Shown: piece after piece, positions 47,076 to 60,159 of the stretch
Position numbering within the stretch: the stretch's first letter is position 1
Layout of the letters: each line of letters begins with the position of its first letter
DNA from: Epiperipatus broadwayi
Lineage: Eukaryota; Onychophora; Udeonychophora; Euonychophora; Peripatidae
Direction: 5' to 3'
Length of the DNA stretch: 64,000 bases
Assembly: GCA_028023455.1 (NCBI GenBank)
Contig: JAQFVV010012405.1
Coordinates: 12,674,031 to 12,738,030 of the forward strand
Position numbers and translations under genes: made by a program
Notes under the pieces: generated by a model
The model's database searches: none
The model's input: the letters and a program-made list of their open reading frames with translations, nothing else
Told to the model about the DNA's origin: nothing

Positions 47076-47091
47076 TTAAATTTTTTAAGTT

Positions 47092-47449
47092 ACATTCAAC
47101 TGTCAGTAATAGCATACAGATTAGTATATGCATAGTGTTTCAAGAAGTATTACTTCATTCTCTTTTTTAGGTGTTGCTGACCTGACTGGTTACAGTACTA
47201 GCATGGGAATCAAACATTTGAATAGTAAATTTTAAGGTAATTCTTTAACCAACTGAGCCTTTGGCAGGATGGCTCATTGGTTAGAGAATTACCTTAAAAT
47301 TTACCATTCACTAATCTAACAGTCCAGATTTGATTTCTCTGCTAGTGCTGTCACTAGTCAGGCTAGTGCACTTGAAGAAGAGAGGAGAATAATACCTCTC
47401 AAAACATTGTGAATATACTAATCTCTGTGCTATTACTAACAGTTGAATG
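47092..47449. repeat. Head-to-head pair of tRNA-derived SINE-like units
   Basis: A 358-base palindrome with its centre near 47265. Each arm, read outward, has an A-box-like GGCTCA.TGGTTA.AG and a B-box-like TTTGATT(C/T)(C/T)C (right arm 47268-47294 and 47324-47339). Each then has a body ending with CAGTTGAATG. The body of the right arm has GAGAGG and CCTCTC flanking a loop, followed by AAAAC; the left arm has GAAAC in the same place. This differs from the S1-S6 SINE. Confidence 0.6.
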
Positions 47450-47464
47450 CTATTGGACTATTTA

Positions 47465-50400
47465 AATAACAGTTAAATTCTTCTAAAGACATTCACTACA
47501 TAATATTAGATAATGGGGATAGTCTAACTTATAAATACAACTAAAATACCATCATCACAAATCTTTAAAAAAAAAAAAAGTTATATTAATAATGATTTAT
47601 TGTTATTTATTAAAATAATCAATTTATTACAATTCACATTAAAAATATAGCTCTAATTTCTAGTTCAATTATAGTCTAATCTTTTATAAATATTTATGAT
47701 TGGCCAATAATTTTACATTAATTATTTTAGATCACATTTAAAATATCATTAGTGTGTGTGAATGCATGTAATCCATCTCCATTTAAAGTTAAAATTTTAA
47801 AAAGAAAATGATTATATTTTAACTTTTTTGTCTGGAAGATATGGATATTTAAAACAATTTTATTGTAAAGTTTTGTTTATAAAAATATTTATTTAAAAAA
47901 AAAAATTTTGTACTTGAATTAATATTGAGAAGATTAAAAAAGAGAAAATATATTTAAATAAATGTATTATTATGGGAATATATTTTATTTACTTCTAAAT
48001 AACAATTATTTATAAAAGATGGTGCAATATTAATGTATAGTTTTGTCTAAAATTTCCAGACAGTGTAATGAAAAAATGTTATTTTTTTAGAATCATTTGA
48101 CTTGACAACAGGATTAGGACACAAAAATTAATTAGTAATTTATACCCTCATTGTCAATTATTAATTAACCCTTTATTATGTGACATATCATATTTAAGCT
48201 GTGACCACATGTGTTTTTAAACACCTCACTTCTCTTCAACATTTTGTATTTTTTTATAATTACTTTTTTTATATATTTTAATAATATTACTTATTATTTT
48301 TATAAAGATTAAACCATGAATGGCTAGAGTAAATATGTGCTTGGGACTCTAGTGTTGGCCTATCCATCACTCTACAGTTCTCATCATATACACCATTTGG
48401 AAAGCTCCAACAATGTATAATTACAGAAGTTATAAACTGTTAAAATGTTTTGTGACAGCAGAATTTTTTTACAGAAGATATAATTATATTGCTTTAACTT
48501 TTAATATTTAATTGCTTGTTTAGTTATGCTAAAATAACATGAAATTAGAACCTTTATGAATGTTGAACACCAGAATTTAATATAACTTTAAACTAAGTTT
48601 ATTATATTTGATATTGCAATGAATTATAGTCTATAATTTGCAAATATTGACCATTATGATTATTATTTACAAAAGATTTTTGTTTAAGTTTAATAGATGT
48701 CATAATCAAATTGATGTTGTAAATAATAAAAGCAACTGTGGATCAATAAATATGAAAATACAAATGCATTTGCCTTCTTATGAAAGCAAACTATTCTATT
48801 ATTAATATTTCTTCAAAATTCAAAATGACTTTTCTTGAAAATTATTATAATGCTATTTTAAAATAAATGAAATGTTTAGTTCAACACTTATGAAATTACA
48901 GGATGAATATATTACATATTTTATGAATTATGTCATATTGTTAAATATATTATAAATAGACTAAGGTCTTGTTTATATGTTTCACCTCCAAATGAAATAT
49001 ACTTGATGAAATATTGCATATTATGGAAATATTTTGCTTTATTATAGAAATAGACATAAATGTTTACGTTTTAATATATTTTACTGCCTTTGAATATTTT
49101 ATCACAGATAAAATAAAATATTGCATAAAACCTGTTGTATACTTTTACAATCTGTACATTGTCTTATAATGCATATAGCTTTTAAGATTGCTGTGTTCTT
49201 AATAAATTATTTATTGTTGAATAAAACTTGGCATTGATTTAATGGAAATATGTATGCTCTGTATTAATGTCTCATTGTGTGAAGCTATGAATTGTGTTGC
49301 AAAAGAAAATAATATTACCCCCTTTGTATTGTTTAAAATAAATATTATGCTTTCTACTTTTCTTTTTTTTATATTTGAATTGGTTTAAAAGAAATCATAT
49401 TTTTATTAATTTCATATTATTAAATAAATACTTTGTTATTTACCATGAATAGCTTTTCAAATTATGTCAAAGCTTACTTACTTTATATGCCTCAGATTTT
49501 AATTAATTGTTTTGTCAATATTTGATATTCATATCATCTGGACACTAATAAATTTTCAATATGACCAAGGACTCAGTATGGATTTATGAACTATTAAATG
49601 GTAAAATTGTTATAATATTTAGTTGTAAGTTTTTATTTATAGATGTATTATATATATATATATATATATGATTTGTAATATACTTATTATGAGGGTTCTC
49701 AGAATATTATTGTTATGAAATAAAACAAAAAGATAACATATCCATCCTATATGGAATTGTTTAGGATGTGTATGAATGAATAAAAGAATTAGTGGAATAT
49801 ATATATATATTTCTTTTTAAGTTGTTAAGCCACAATTTATATACCTAGTTATATTTTGCTATAATTATTATATTTTATCAGTTTTTTTACATTACATTTT
49901 CATTATTGCTATATGAGATAGTAGGATAAACTTTACTTTTATATATTATTCTTATCATGCTTATGAACTATAGTCTGTCTTAGGTAATAGTTAGCTAATA
50001 ATGCAATATTTTAGGCAATCTTTTGTGAGGATTAATTCTTGGTATATTTGTTAATATTACATTCTCCTAATTCTTTATCTACACTTTTGTATAAGTATTT
50101 TTTTAGCCTATTCCATCATAATGCCTTTTGTATTCATTGATATTTATCTTGATGAAAAATTTATTAAAGACTTGCATGATGACAACCATGCCTTTATTAT
50201 GCTCTTCATGCAGTAAGAGTAGTTTAAGAATGTTGATATGCTTAATCTCCATATCTAATGTGTTTTAAAAATCTGGATAAAATGTTTTATGTTTAAACTT
50301 ATAATTATTTTACATAACTATAAAAGTATATATCTTCAAAATTCAGTGTTATCAATGATTGTAAGATTTATGTGTTAATATTATTAAATATATTTCATAT

Positions 50401-50970
50401 TGTGGCGTACGGGAATGAAAACTGAATTAATAAAAATTGTGATAGCTTTCTGTATTCATAATTAAATCATATTGGGTTTTTTTTTCATTTAAAATTTTAC
50501 TTAAAATTGTAATAATTATAATTTTTGATTTTATTAAAATGTTTAATAACTATCCTTGTCATATTTATTAGTGTTAATAAAAATATTGATTCAATTATTA
50601 ATTCTGAATTTGTATCTGTAAGATGAAATTACACATATATTTTAATATTAAAGTATAAGAGTACAAAAAGAATATAAAAGTCATTTTATTACATTTATAT
50701 TGTTGATGTTTTACAGTTATAATTCTTAGTCAACAATATTATGCCATTCTATTTTGATTAAGATTGTAAGAGAATCTTTTGTGAGGTAAATGGGTAGCAA
50801 CAAAATCTCTTTCGTATTCATAGTATCATGAATGTCATCCTAGATTACTATATAATTATTTTAATATCTGAGTATCATGATTAATTTTCGATTAAAACGT
50901 ATTTATTGTATTAGGATATTATCCAGGGATTGGGTCATATCTTATAATTATTTACTACAATCGCATTCAT
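47465..50970. other. Long AT-rich stretch, nothing recognised
   Basis: Very AT-rich, with (AT)n runs near 49650, 49800 and 49660-49672. A slightly less AT-rich patch lies near 48310-48440 without a useful frame. It could be intron or intergenic DNA. No repeats matching the other families were seen. Confidence 0.4.
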
Positions 50971-50974
50971 GGTT

Positions 50975-51450
50975 TAATTATAAATTTATTAAACGCACAT
51001 TGATTACGTAGTAATATTTACTGAGGTTATAACCTCGATAATATGCATATAAAATGCGATAGTAGGGACATCTACAAGTGTTTTAACCACAAGCTTACGT
51101 ATGGAAGAAAATCAATGTGCATTTAATAAATTTATAATTACAATTTTAAATTACTGTAATAGATTTCTAAATATAAAATCTTTCCATTGACTCGTTGCAA
51201 ATCGAAAGATTTTATGAGTATTAATGTGTAATAAGAAATGTGGACTTAATCAGTGAAGTATTGAATAGCTTCACGCTCACAGATCTAACCACTTCAGCTT
51301 CACCTATTTAAATAGAAAGTAGGTTGAAGTAAAGAAGGGTTCCCCTCTTTTCTTCCATAGCATAAGCTTGTGGTTAAAACACCTGTAGAGGTCCCTACTA
51401 TCACATTTTATACGCATATTATCGAGGTTATAGCCTCAGTAAATATTCAT
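50975..51450. repeat. Nested palindromic element
   Basis: An outer inverted repeat of about 95 bases (about 51022-51100 with 51345-51444, sharing GAGGTTATA.CCTC, ATAGTAGGGAC and AAGCTTGTGGTTAAAACA) encloses a second arm. That arm, an inner inverted copy of ATAAATTTATTAAACGCACA (around 50980), returns at 51110-51140. There is no coding frame, so this is probably a foldback element. Confidence 0.6.
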
Positions 51451-52265
51451 GGTTTAAATAAGAACTTGAGATGAAGAATAAGATTACATTTGTTTATTGG
51501 AGAATTTATGAATAAGAACTGGGAGATTTGATTTGATTAAGAAACATTTATTTTGATTAAGAAATCTGATTTGGTTAAAAACGATTTGTTTAGATTCATA
51601 ATCTTTTATGGTACCTAATTTTATGTGATTCTGCTTTATAAGATTAACTTAGAGTGTATTAGAACTCTTGATTAGATGTATTGTCAGTAAGGCGTTAACA
51701 CATATCAAAATTGGAAAGGAATAAAAATCCATATGGTGCTCTTCCACAAAATTATAATCAAAAAATAATAATAATTCTTTACAACAGCTCTATAATCAAA
51801 TAATAATTTTATACATAAAAAGCTTTTTTTCAAAATATTTTAAGTATTTAAATATTTAAATTTCATCAAAGATCCAAAAAGAAGGCAAATATATGAAACA
51901 TATTATATTAAAAATAATATGACTAATTATATGAATATTTATAAGACTTCTACAAATTTGGTTAATAATTGGTTGATTAAAAATGAAGGGAAAATTATTT
52001 AAATTGATATACATAATTGTATAAAAAAAAAAACATGTAATATTGTTTAACATACCATTATGATATAATCAATTGTTTTGTAATTATTGAATTTATATAT
52101 GAGGGTTTTGATTTGTTTTAATTATTTATATTATTATTGTTTGTTTGAATTCCATTATTGGACACTAGATGGTTTTATGTCAGGTGATTCATTAACGTTA
52201 AATAGATTAGTAACATTTGAAAAGAGCATCAAAGCAGGTGCTGAAAAAAGCATTTTATGTATAAA
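51451..52265. other. AT-rich spacer, nothing recognised
   Basis: Tandem-like phrases TTTGATTAAGAAA repeat near 51531-51570. No gene is supported. Confidence 0.4.
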
Positions 52266-52269
52266 ATTA

Positions 52270-53165
52270 TTATTTGATTATATAGCTGCTGTAAAGAATT
52301 ATTATTATTTTTTGATTATTAACACATATCTTAGATCTTAATTGATGACCACTTCCTATTTTGAATTTATTAAGAATATTATAATCTTGAAATATATATT
52401 TTCTGTTAGTCAAAATATAATCCAATTCTGCTGTACCTTTATTTGGATGTTTCTATGTCCATTTCATTTTAATAATTTTCTCAAAAAAAAATTCATAATA
52501 TAAAGTTTTTCTTTTTTGGCAAACTTCACAAGTCTATGTGCTCTCTCATTTCTATTACCATAATGAAATTTACCTACAACACTTTCATTTTTCATTTCTT
52601 TACCAATTCTAGCATTAAAGTCTTCCATAACAATTTTAAAATGTTGTTTAGTCTGATCAAAATCCTTTTGTACATTCATATAAAAATCTTCTACTACTTC
52701 ATTACTATGAGAACTTGTTGGGGCATAAACCAGAATTATCTGCATTTGGTATCTGCTATTAAGTTGAATAACTAATCTTGCCACTCTGTCTGATAACCAT
52801 CAATTTCCACAATGTTGTTCTTTCACTTTTTATTTAATCCTACTTTACTTGTACTTCTAATATTTGTGCCTTAGTAATAGAGTGCATGCCCACTTTTTAA
52901 ATCAATTATCTCTTCACCTTTTTTTCTAACTTCACAAAATCCAATAATGTCCCATTTAATATAAGACCGTTCTTTTCCAATTCTTGCTATTTTCCATCAC
53001 TTGAAAATGATCTTCAATTGTAAGTACCTAAATAAAAAGTTGTCATTTAATGGCAGCCTGAACTCACAATCAGGGGATTCTTATCAACTTCCACCTTTGA
53101 CCACCAACCACTGCCTTGGCTGGTGACTTTATGGCCTCCTGGGAATAAGGGCCATGATTTATTTT
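52270..53165 (-). mobile_element. RTE LINE 5' region with endonuclease relic
   Basis: Minus-strand frames encode an apurinic-type endonuclease domain that nicks target DNA for RTE insertion. A 106-codon open block (52464-52784) shows ARLVIQLNSRYQMQIILVYAP and FNARIGKE, with the key NAR motif intact. The upstream part (to about 53000) shows DIIGFCEVRKKGEE in a broken frame, and the downstream part (52300-52460) shows ELDYILTNRKY and SGHQLRS, the damaged SDHRL motif. A less AT-rich block 53040-53165 may be the element's 5' untranslated part. Confidence 0.7.
52464..52784 (-). pseudogene. RTE endonuclease fragment
   Basis: 106 codons with the central strands of the endonuclease/exonuclease/phosphatase fold: IILVYAPTSS near residue 16, then a helical segment, and IVMEDFNARIGKE near residue 51. 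In that last block the Asp-Phe-Asn is the metal-binding site; the usual G before DFNA is E here. It is cut at both ends by frameshifts, a homopolymer of A marking the downstream break. It matches the relic at 3370-3600. Confidence 0.7.
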
Positions 53166-53909
53166 TAGCTGTCATGATTGTATATATCTATTTTAAAAAA
53201 TGTTCATTTACATACACATTCATTCTGCTTTATCAAGCATCTGAGAAAGACCATGGGTGTTTCTTGATCTTAATATCAGAGGTAAAAATCCAATATACTC
53301 ACCACTCTGGCTAATGCATGTTGATGAGCAGTCCATCCATATTCATATACTATATGAATAATCACATAGTGATAACAGCTGCAATGACAAGAATGTATGG
53401 AATGGACATTAGGAATTTTCCCTGCTCAGTTTCCTTAAGGTCTCCAAGAGGAATCAAAGGTTCTCTTTTCAGTTAATAGCGAACTCTTCTGCAGCCAATA
53501 GAAAAGTATTTAAACCTTCCTTTATTCTCTTACAGAGCATCCATAATGGATCTATATTTGGGAGGTGTCAGAAGGAAAAATAATTAATAGGAAAGACTGA
53601 TATTTATTTTAATTAAAAAGTCTAAATATTTGGATTCCAAGTGCCAATATCTGAATTTTTTTATAATGTATTTGTTACAGAACGCAAAAGAATGAATATT
53701 ATTTGATATGTTATTATTAGTGATTTCAATTTTATATGTTTTCCATGCAGCTATTTTTATGTAAAAATAAATTATGTGAGAGAGTAATGTGCATTATATT
53801 ATGTATAAACTGTGTATAATAAATATTTTACGCTTATGTTAATATACAAATTTGATATAATTCTGACTAATAAAATCCAAAATCTAATTAATAGCTTACT
53901 TTATTTTAG

Positions 53910-53958
53910 GTCTACAAGCAATGGATAAAAAGTTAAGAAATGCAGAATCCAAAATCAG
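53910..53958 (+). other. Possible 49-base internal host exon
   Basis: TTTATTTTAG ends at 53909, an acceptor-like site; the next 49 bases run to CAG|GTGAAT. In one frame the segment reads LQAMDKKLRNAESKI with no stop. The text is charged and heptad-like, as in coiled-coil exons, and is less AT-rich than its flanks. Length is short and the flanks are uninformative, so chance is a real possibility. Confidence 0.3.
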
Positions 53959-53959
53959 G

Positions 53960-55415
53960 TGAATAAATTTAGAAATTTCTTTTTTATGTGCACACAGTTA
54001 AGATTGATTTTTATATATTTTTAATCAAATGATATTTATCTAATAATTTTGGAGAATGGAACTTTATTCTAAGTTAATTATCATTGCTACTGTATTATTA
54101 TTTTAATAAATTGATAAATTCTGTTTTTATTGCTGAATTTACGTATATCACTTCATTTTTTGTTGGAAAAAATGTTGGTCAAGATTGAACTGGATAAATC
54201 GTTCATCTTCTATAGTGGTTAATTGAGTAGATTTCTTTATGATTATTTGTAAAATGTCTTCCAAATATAGCATGATAAATCTCTACACAGAGTTTTGTGT
54301 CTGTTTTTATATCTAAATCCTAGAAATTTGGAACAGATGGTGATATGCAATTGTTTATTTGCCTTAAATTGTCCATTATCAGCAGTTAATGCTACTCTGG
54401 TGCCATCTATTATAAGTCAAACTGGGAATAATATTATGGAAGTATGCCTACATATTACACCAGAAGCAACTCCTGACTATTACATGCTTTATTTCTTTAA
54501 AAAATAACTTCTCAACATGAAGCCTTAATAAGTTACATTTCTTAGGAGAAAGAATGTTTAAAAAAGACTAGATATATTAAGCTTGAAAAAAACCAACATG
54601 TTCTGGGTGCTCATAAAAAAGTACATAGAAGCATAAAGTTCAGACTCAAAGAAATGATAAAAATGTATGCCAAAAGTTTTCCATTGTGAAAATTATATAT
54701 AATAATTGAGAAATAAAAGCTTGTGATCTTTGAAATTTTGTGGACAGCAGGGAAGGTATTAGGTGTTTTTTTTTAAAAGCAGTTGATAAGGATGTGATAG
54801 TGTGCTGAAAAATTTAGATGGCCATATGTAATGTGTTTGTATATTATGCAAATTCTGATACATTACTGAAAACCATATATCTGATTTTATCAAGAAGGTA
54901 TATGTACTAAATTTAGAATTCCTGGACACATATATAAATGAATTTACCAGAGATAGAATTTCTAGACATTTTATGTTATTATTCCACTAGATGTGCGATT
55001 TCTTATTTTACAAAATATTATGGTTTTGTGATTTGCTAGGTTCTCAATTCCTTCTTTTTATGGATGTGAGATGAAATAAAAATACCAGAGGTTCTATTCT
55101 GGATTTCATTGATTGTTGAATGTTTTAGTCAGTCATATCTGCCTTATGATATGCCTCGTAGTATTGTTGTTTTCTTTTTATTAATTTTCTCTTGCATTTT
55201 CTATGAAATTCTAATCTTTTTATTTTTTATTGTTGTTACTTATGAATTTACTTGCATAAACTCTATTAGATTTTATCTACAATTTTAGGCAGTAAATGGA
55301 ATCTCTTACTTTCTAAAAATATATGTTTTTATTGATTGCTATTGATGGATCTAATGTATAAAACAAGTTTAAAAATGTACATATTTTTAATTAATATATA
55401 TACTACTAAATAAAT
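53960..55415. other. AT-rich spacer, nothing recognised
   Basis: A 70-codon plus frame at 54295-54507 has no recognisable features. Confidence 0.4.
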
Positions 55416-55417
55416 AG

Positions 55418-55775
55418 AAATAATGCAGAATACTAGCATGTTGGGAGTAACAAGAAGAGATCAAAAACACAATGTATGGGTAAGAGAACAAACAGGTGTT
55501 ATTGATCTCCTTGAAAAAATTAAAAGACTGAAGTGGAGTTGGGCTGGACATATTGCTAGAAGAGATGATAATAGATGGACAATTGAAATTTTAAACTGGA
55601 TTCCAAGAGATTGTAAAAGACCCAGAAAGAGACTACATGTGAGATGGATGGATGAAATAAGAAAGTTTGCAGGGGTGATGTGGAAAAGAGAAGCTAAAGA
55701 TCGGAAAAGATGGATTGAACTTGGAGATACCTTCATCCTGCAGTGGATTGATAATGTTTGATGATGATGATGACT
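55418..55775 (+). mobile_element. RTE LINE 3' end, 5'-truncated insertion
   Basis: Starts abruptly inside the carboxy-terminal coding region and ends with a GATGATGATGATGAC tail. Heavy 5' truncation with an intact 3' end is the normal product of incomplete target-primed reverse transcription. Confidence 0.8.
55423..55761 (+). CDS. RTE carboxy-terminal fragment
   Basis: A 112-codon open frame, the end of the RTE protein beyond the RT palm. It shows LGVTRRDQKHNVWVREQTGV, WSWAGHIARRDDNRWTIEI, VRWMDEIRK and a terminal LGDTFILQWIDNV. There are no stops or shifts, and the text is almost identical to the copy at the end of the window, so this is a relatively young copy. It cannot be functional alone because RT and endonuclease are absent. 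Confidence 0.75.
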   Translation: MQNTSMLGVTRRDQKHNVWVREQTGVIDLLEKIKRLKWSWAGHIARRDDNRWTIEILNWIPRDCKRPRKRLHVRWMDEIRKFAGVMWKREAKDRKRWIELGDTFILQWIDNV

Positions 55776-55789
55776 AGCTGAAATCTATA

Positions 55790-56240
55790 TAAAGTATTTT
55801 AAATGTCCCATAGCTATATTCTTTCAACTATCCTCTCTCTCCCTGTAAATAAAGAAATGCTTGAATTTTCCAGCCATTTAAAAGATCTTTTTGAAAGGCT
55901 ACAAAATTTAAACTTTTATTTGTTTTAAGAGGAGTGTAGCTGAAAGAATACAGCTATGACTTGTTTAAAATATTTTATAATAAATAATATGTATTATTAA
56001 ATTTAAATTATTTTTTATGTATTTTCAGAAAGGAAACTTGTAATAATAGCATTACTTTTTAACTATATGTTTGGCTTTTAGTAGAAAAATTGTAGTAATA
56101 TCTATCATTTTTTGGTATTATGTATAACTTTTTTTTTTTAATTTTAATTATTTTTTATATTATTTACAACAGTATATATAAAAATTACGATAAAATATTG
56201 AAATTTTTTATACAAATACACACACAAATAGATTTTTTTT
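55790..56240. other. AT-rich spacer with a weak inverted repeat
   Basis: CATAGCTATATTCTTTCA (55810) and a near-inverted GCTGAAAGAATACAGCTATG (55938) face each other about 130 bases apart. Nothing else is supported. Confidence 0.4.
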
Positions 56241-56335
56241 GTCTTGCATTGGTGGTCGAGAGGTCAGCGCAACTGCCTTGCACTTGCAGGCAGTTGCCCG
56301 GGTTGCGGGTTCGCGTCCGGCCGATGCTATGACAC
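56241..56335 (+). repeat. tRNA-derived SINE, copy S6
   Basis: A box TGGTCGAGAGG, B box GGGTTCGCGTCC, acceptor-like GCATTGG/CCGATGC pairing perfectly. It has the highest GC of the six copies and probably is the youngest. Confidence 0.8.
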
Positions 56336-56339
56336 TTAA

Positions 56340-58865
56340 AAAAAATAGATTATTTTATCAAAAGCCATATCTGATTTTTTTAATAAAAAAAACAACTTGT
56401 ATAACAATAAATAAATAAATAAAATACACATTTAGTAGATTAAGATTCAAGATGTAATAAATCTTTACGTTTTTGGAAAAGCTTATCTTCTGCTTATAAA
56501 AAGTGCAGTTTTAGCTGATAAAAGCATAGACAATGGCATTAATATAGAATTGAACTTGAATAAAATGTTTTCAGTAAAAATAATTCAGTATTAAAAAAAT
56601 TAGTCTTAGGTATTTAAAAGATTTGATAAATGGGTACTATTGGTGTCTATTTATGAATTTGAAACTTGCACCTTAATAGAAAAACTTCTTAAACTATGCA
56701 CTGAGGATACATGCATAATCACATTGATATGATTTTTCTCATATTTTTATTAAACTACTATATTCGCCTTACATGGGAAAGACTACAGTCTCCTATATAA
56801 TTCAATTATGCATTTGTATCACATTTTATAATGTTAATTTCTTTAGCGTAATGTCTTTCTCAAGAATATTTTGACGTAGATAGTAATTATGCAAAAAAGT
56901 TCTCAACCATACTTTCAAAATTTCCTGATTAAAAATTGTAACCTCACATCTTTTATCGGGAAAATATCTCATTATGTATATGTATCTGAACGAAACAAAA
57001 ACACAATTATTAAATCTTCTCTAAACAAAATCATATTTTTAAATATAATTTTTATTTGTACTGTATTTATAATAATAAAAAAAACTTAGTTTAAATAATG
57101 TTTTTTAATCCTTCTTTATAAATAAATGTAAAATTAATTTAAAGTACTTTTAAATGACTTTAACAAAGAAATCACGTGATCGATAGATTTTATTTAAGTA
57201 CGATTACGGTTTTTTTTTTTATTTCAGTACAATAATACTTCTTTTACAAAGACTATAATGGAGTATTTATTATTAACAAAATTAATTTGCAATTTTTCTG
57301 TAAACATATTCATAAAGAAGTAAATAAAATAAATATAAAAAAAGTCTAAATCGTTAAATTGGTAGTAAATAGATGGAATGGATAATAAGTAATTTGCAAA
57401 TTACATCGGGTATTAAAAAAGAAGAATAAAAAGTATTAAAGATAATATGATTGTTTAGAATAAAGAAAAAATAATAATTATTATACAGAATCAATTGTTT
57501 ATTTTTGACTTTAAAAAAATATATACATAACAAAGCTTTTAAACAATAATATACAAACTAGTTAGACAGATCAAATTTTAATTAAAAATGAATGAGTATC
57601 AAAATAAATTATTTTCATGTATATACACGCGGATGTCTGTGTTTTATGAATCATTATATTTTAAGCGGGAATTTTTTTGTCTGCTTATTATTCCTGTCAT
57701 CATTTCACTTTACACAGTTTTTAAAAAGCCCTGCATTTGAATTAGGAATTATTGATTTATTTTTTTTACACTATCTAAAAATCTATAAATTCTTTTTTTT
57801 TATTCTCTTTGATATGAAAGATTACGTTTGGTGTTTATTTGTTTTTCACTTGCTAAAAAAAGAAAAAAATAGAAATGAAAACCAGATTACTAAAAATATA
57901 TATAAAATTTGACCTAAAAGTCCATTATTAATTATTTGTTTATCATTGATGATCCGATAATATTTTTGATATCAACATGATGGACGATCTACCATGTCTA
58001 GTATCTAAGTTAGAATCCAGACTGGGTTAACGTAAAAACTTTTTGATAGGCTTAGAATTTTTTTAAGTAGCTGACCTTTAGATATCACACCAGTATTGGT
58101 TACTTCCATGATCTTTATAACATACTATTATTTCCCAAAAAAAAAAAAAATTTTATTCATTTTCTTTCCAGAAATTTTCATCTAAAGTTTGCTGTTCTTA
58201 GAAATAAGTGCATTAAAGTCTTCAAAAAGTAAAATTTAGTCTTTTAATAGTAATGATATTCTGAAGTCTCTGAATCTAATTTGGGGCATGAATACTGATA
58301 AACTGCAACCAGGTATTACTGATAGAAAACTAAATTTTAATACCATTAGTCTTTTATTAATATATATAGAAATTTTTACAAACATAGAATATACTCTTTT
58401 ATACCGTGCAGCAAATTCAACATCATGAAGTCTCCTTTTAGATGATGATCTACCTTTTCAAAAACTTTTATAACCATCTATGTGTTTTGTTACATTTTCC
58501 TCTGGTATGTGAACTTACTAAAACCAGTTATATCAATCCTAAATTGTTAGCTACAAGTACTGCCCTTTCATCAGACCTTATAGAATTTATATTAAATTTA
58601 TTCAAAACAAAAAAAAAAATAGTTTCCACTACCTACTGTTTAATGATTATTTTCATTACTGATTTATTGCCTAATGAATGGTTCACTTTCCAGATCTACT
58701 TTTTGTTAGAATATCCTTAAATATGGTTTTCTTTTGCTGTGTTTAAATTCCTTTCCACAATTACTTCTTCAGTTCTGAGATGCTTATTGCCAAAGAAAAA
58801 AAGATTGGAATTGGAAATACTGTACCTATTATTAAAAAATGAAAATGTGTTTCCACAAACACATA
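56340..58865. other. AT-rich stretch, nothing recognised
   Basis: Around 58190-58700 the text may be a very old antisense RTE endonuclease relic (words such as AAATTCAACATCATGAAGTC), but no motif can be confirmed. No other feature is supported. Confidence 0.35.
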
Positions 58866-58869
58866 ACTT

Positions 58870-59270
58870 TATTAAATAGAGAGGTTTAAACTTAGGACTC
58901 TCAGCCAATATTCATTGTCCACTCCACCACAAATAATCGATACACATGACCACATACATGTAAAAAGATAAATGAACCCCAATGTACACATTTTATGCTG
59001 AATAAGTACTCATCAGTTAGGTTAGATTACAATTTCTCACACATATATACAATCAGTGCCCAACTTATATAAAGATAACAATTCCTTAAACTTTAATGGA
59101 CATGCATCAATCTTCTCACACCTCACAACAATTAAACTGTTCATTTCATTGAAAGACCAATGATGGAAGGCTCAAATCCCTTGATGGATTTGTCATATAA
59201 ATCATGCCCATGTACACATCATGTCAATGTAATCCCTCATATTACAGGAGCATTTATATTAATAGGAGAG
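58870..59270 (+). repeat. Family A, long copy
   Basis: The full-length unit, parallel to 28375-28765, with CACATGACCACATACATG, CAGTGCCCAACTTATATAAAG and CTTTAATGGACATGCATCAA. Confidence 0.65.
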
Positions 59271-59364
59271 GGATGGGCTGAATTTGTTCTATAATGTAAT
59301 TTATTTCCAAGGCAATATGTAATTAAATTATTTATTCAGTATACTGAATGTTTACTATAGTAAA

Positions 59365-59515
59365 TAGAGGAATTTAAACTTAGGATTTTCAGTCTATATT
59401 CATGCTCCACTCGATCACAAACAACTGATATACATGATTACACACATATCAAAAAGATAAATCATCTCCATTATATGTATTTTGTGCAGAGCCAGCACTC
59501 ATTAATTATATAAAG
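59365..59515 (+). repeat. Family A, short copy
   Basis: The first third of the unit (AGGAATTTAAACTTAGG to CAGCACTCATTAATTA), 100 bases after the long copy and in the same direction. Confidence 0.6.
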
Positions 59516-60159
59516 TATTTGTTATGATATCATAGCTTCTATTATCTAAAAGATATTGTGATTATTTAATTGATTTTGACTGCTAGAATAAGATAAACAA
59601 AATGAATATTCGATCTCACAATGTGTCACTTTTTTTAATCTCTCAAATAAAAAAATGTCTCAATTTTTCTTTTTGTGAACCTAGAACAGAAAGGAAAAAA
59701 ATGACAGAAGCATACAATGCATCATTTTGCTCAAATTTCCTGACTACTTTGAAAAATAAAAAACACATTTAGACTGGTGTATTAATTTAAAAAAGATTAA
59801 ATTTGTGACACTTAAAAATAAATAAACAATTTTTTTATTATAAAATTTCACTTATTTTTGACTACTCCTGTGTATATATATTTATTACACTTAATTATAC
59901 ATCGATGTACCCAGATAATATTTTATTAAATATTAAAAGCCTAAAACTAAACTAATCAATGAAACAAAAGTACCCAAATTCAAAATTAAACAAGACTAGT
60001 TGTGTTTAATTTTTAATTTGGGGTAATTTTAATTATTTTATTGACTAATTTAGCTTTAGGCTTTTAATATTTCATTGTTATGAGTTTCTTTAAATTTTAA
60101 GTAGTGTTTCTGATGCTGTGTAAATGTTTTTTTCTTAATTTATATATGTTTTTTTTTCT

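Noticed and set aside
53123-53314. 63-codon plus-strand frame at the edge of the RTE 5' region
   Set aside because: It lies antisense to the RTE 5' part and has no motif.
56241-56335. Functional tRNA gene
   Set aside because: Although the A and B boxes and acceptor-like pairing are good, the unit is dispersed in six copies with A-rich tails and border repeats, so a SINE is the better call.
57592-57912. 106-codon plus-strand frame
   Set aside because: Phe, Lys and Asn-rich composition matches AT-rich random frames; no motif or splice context was found.
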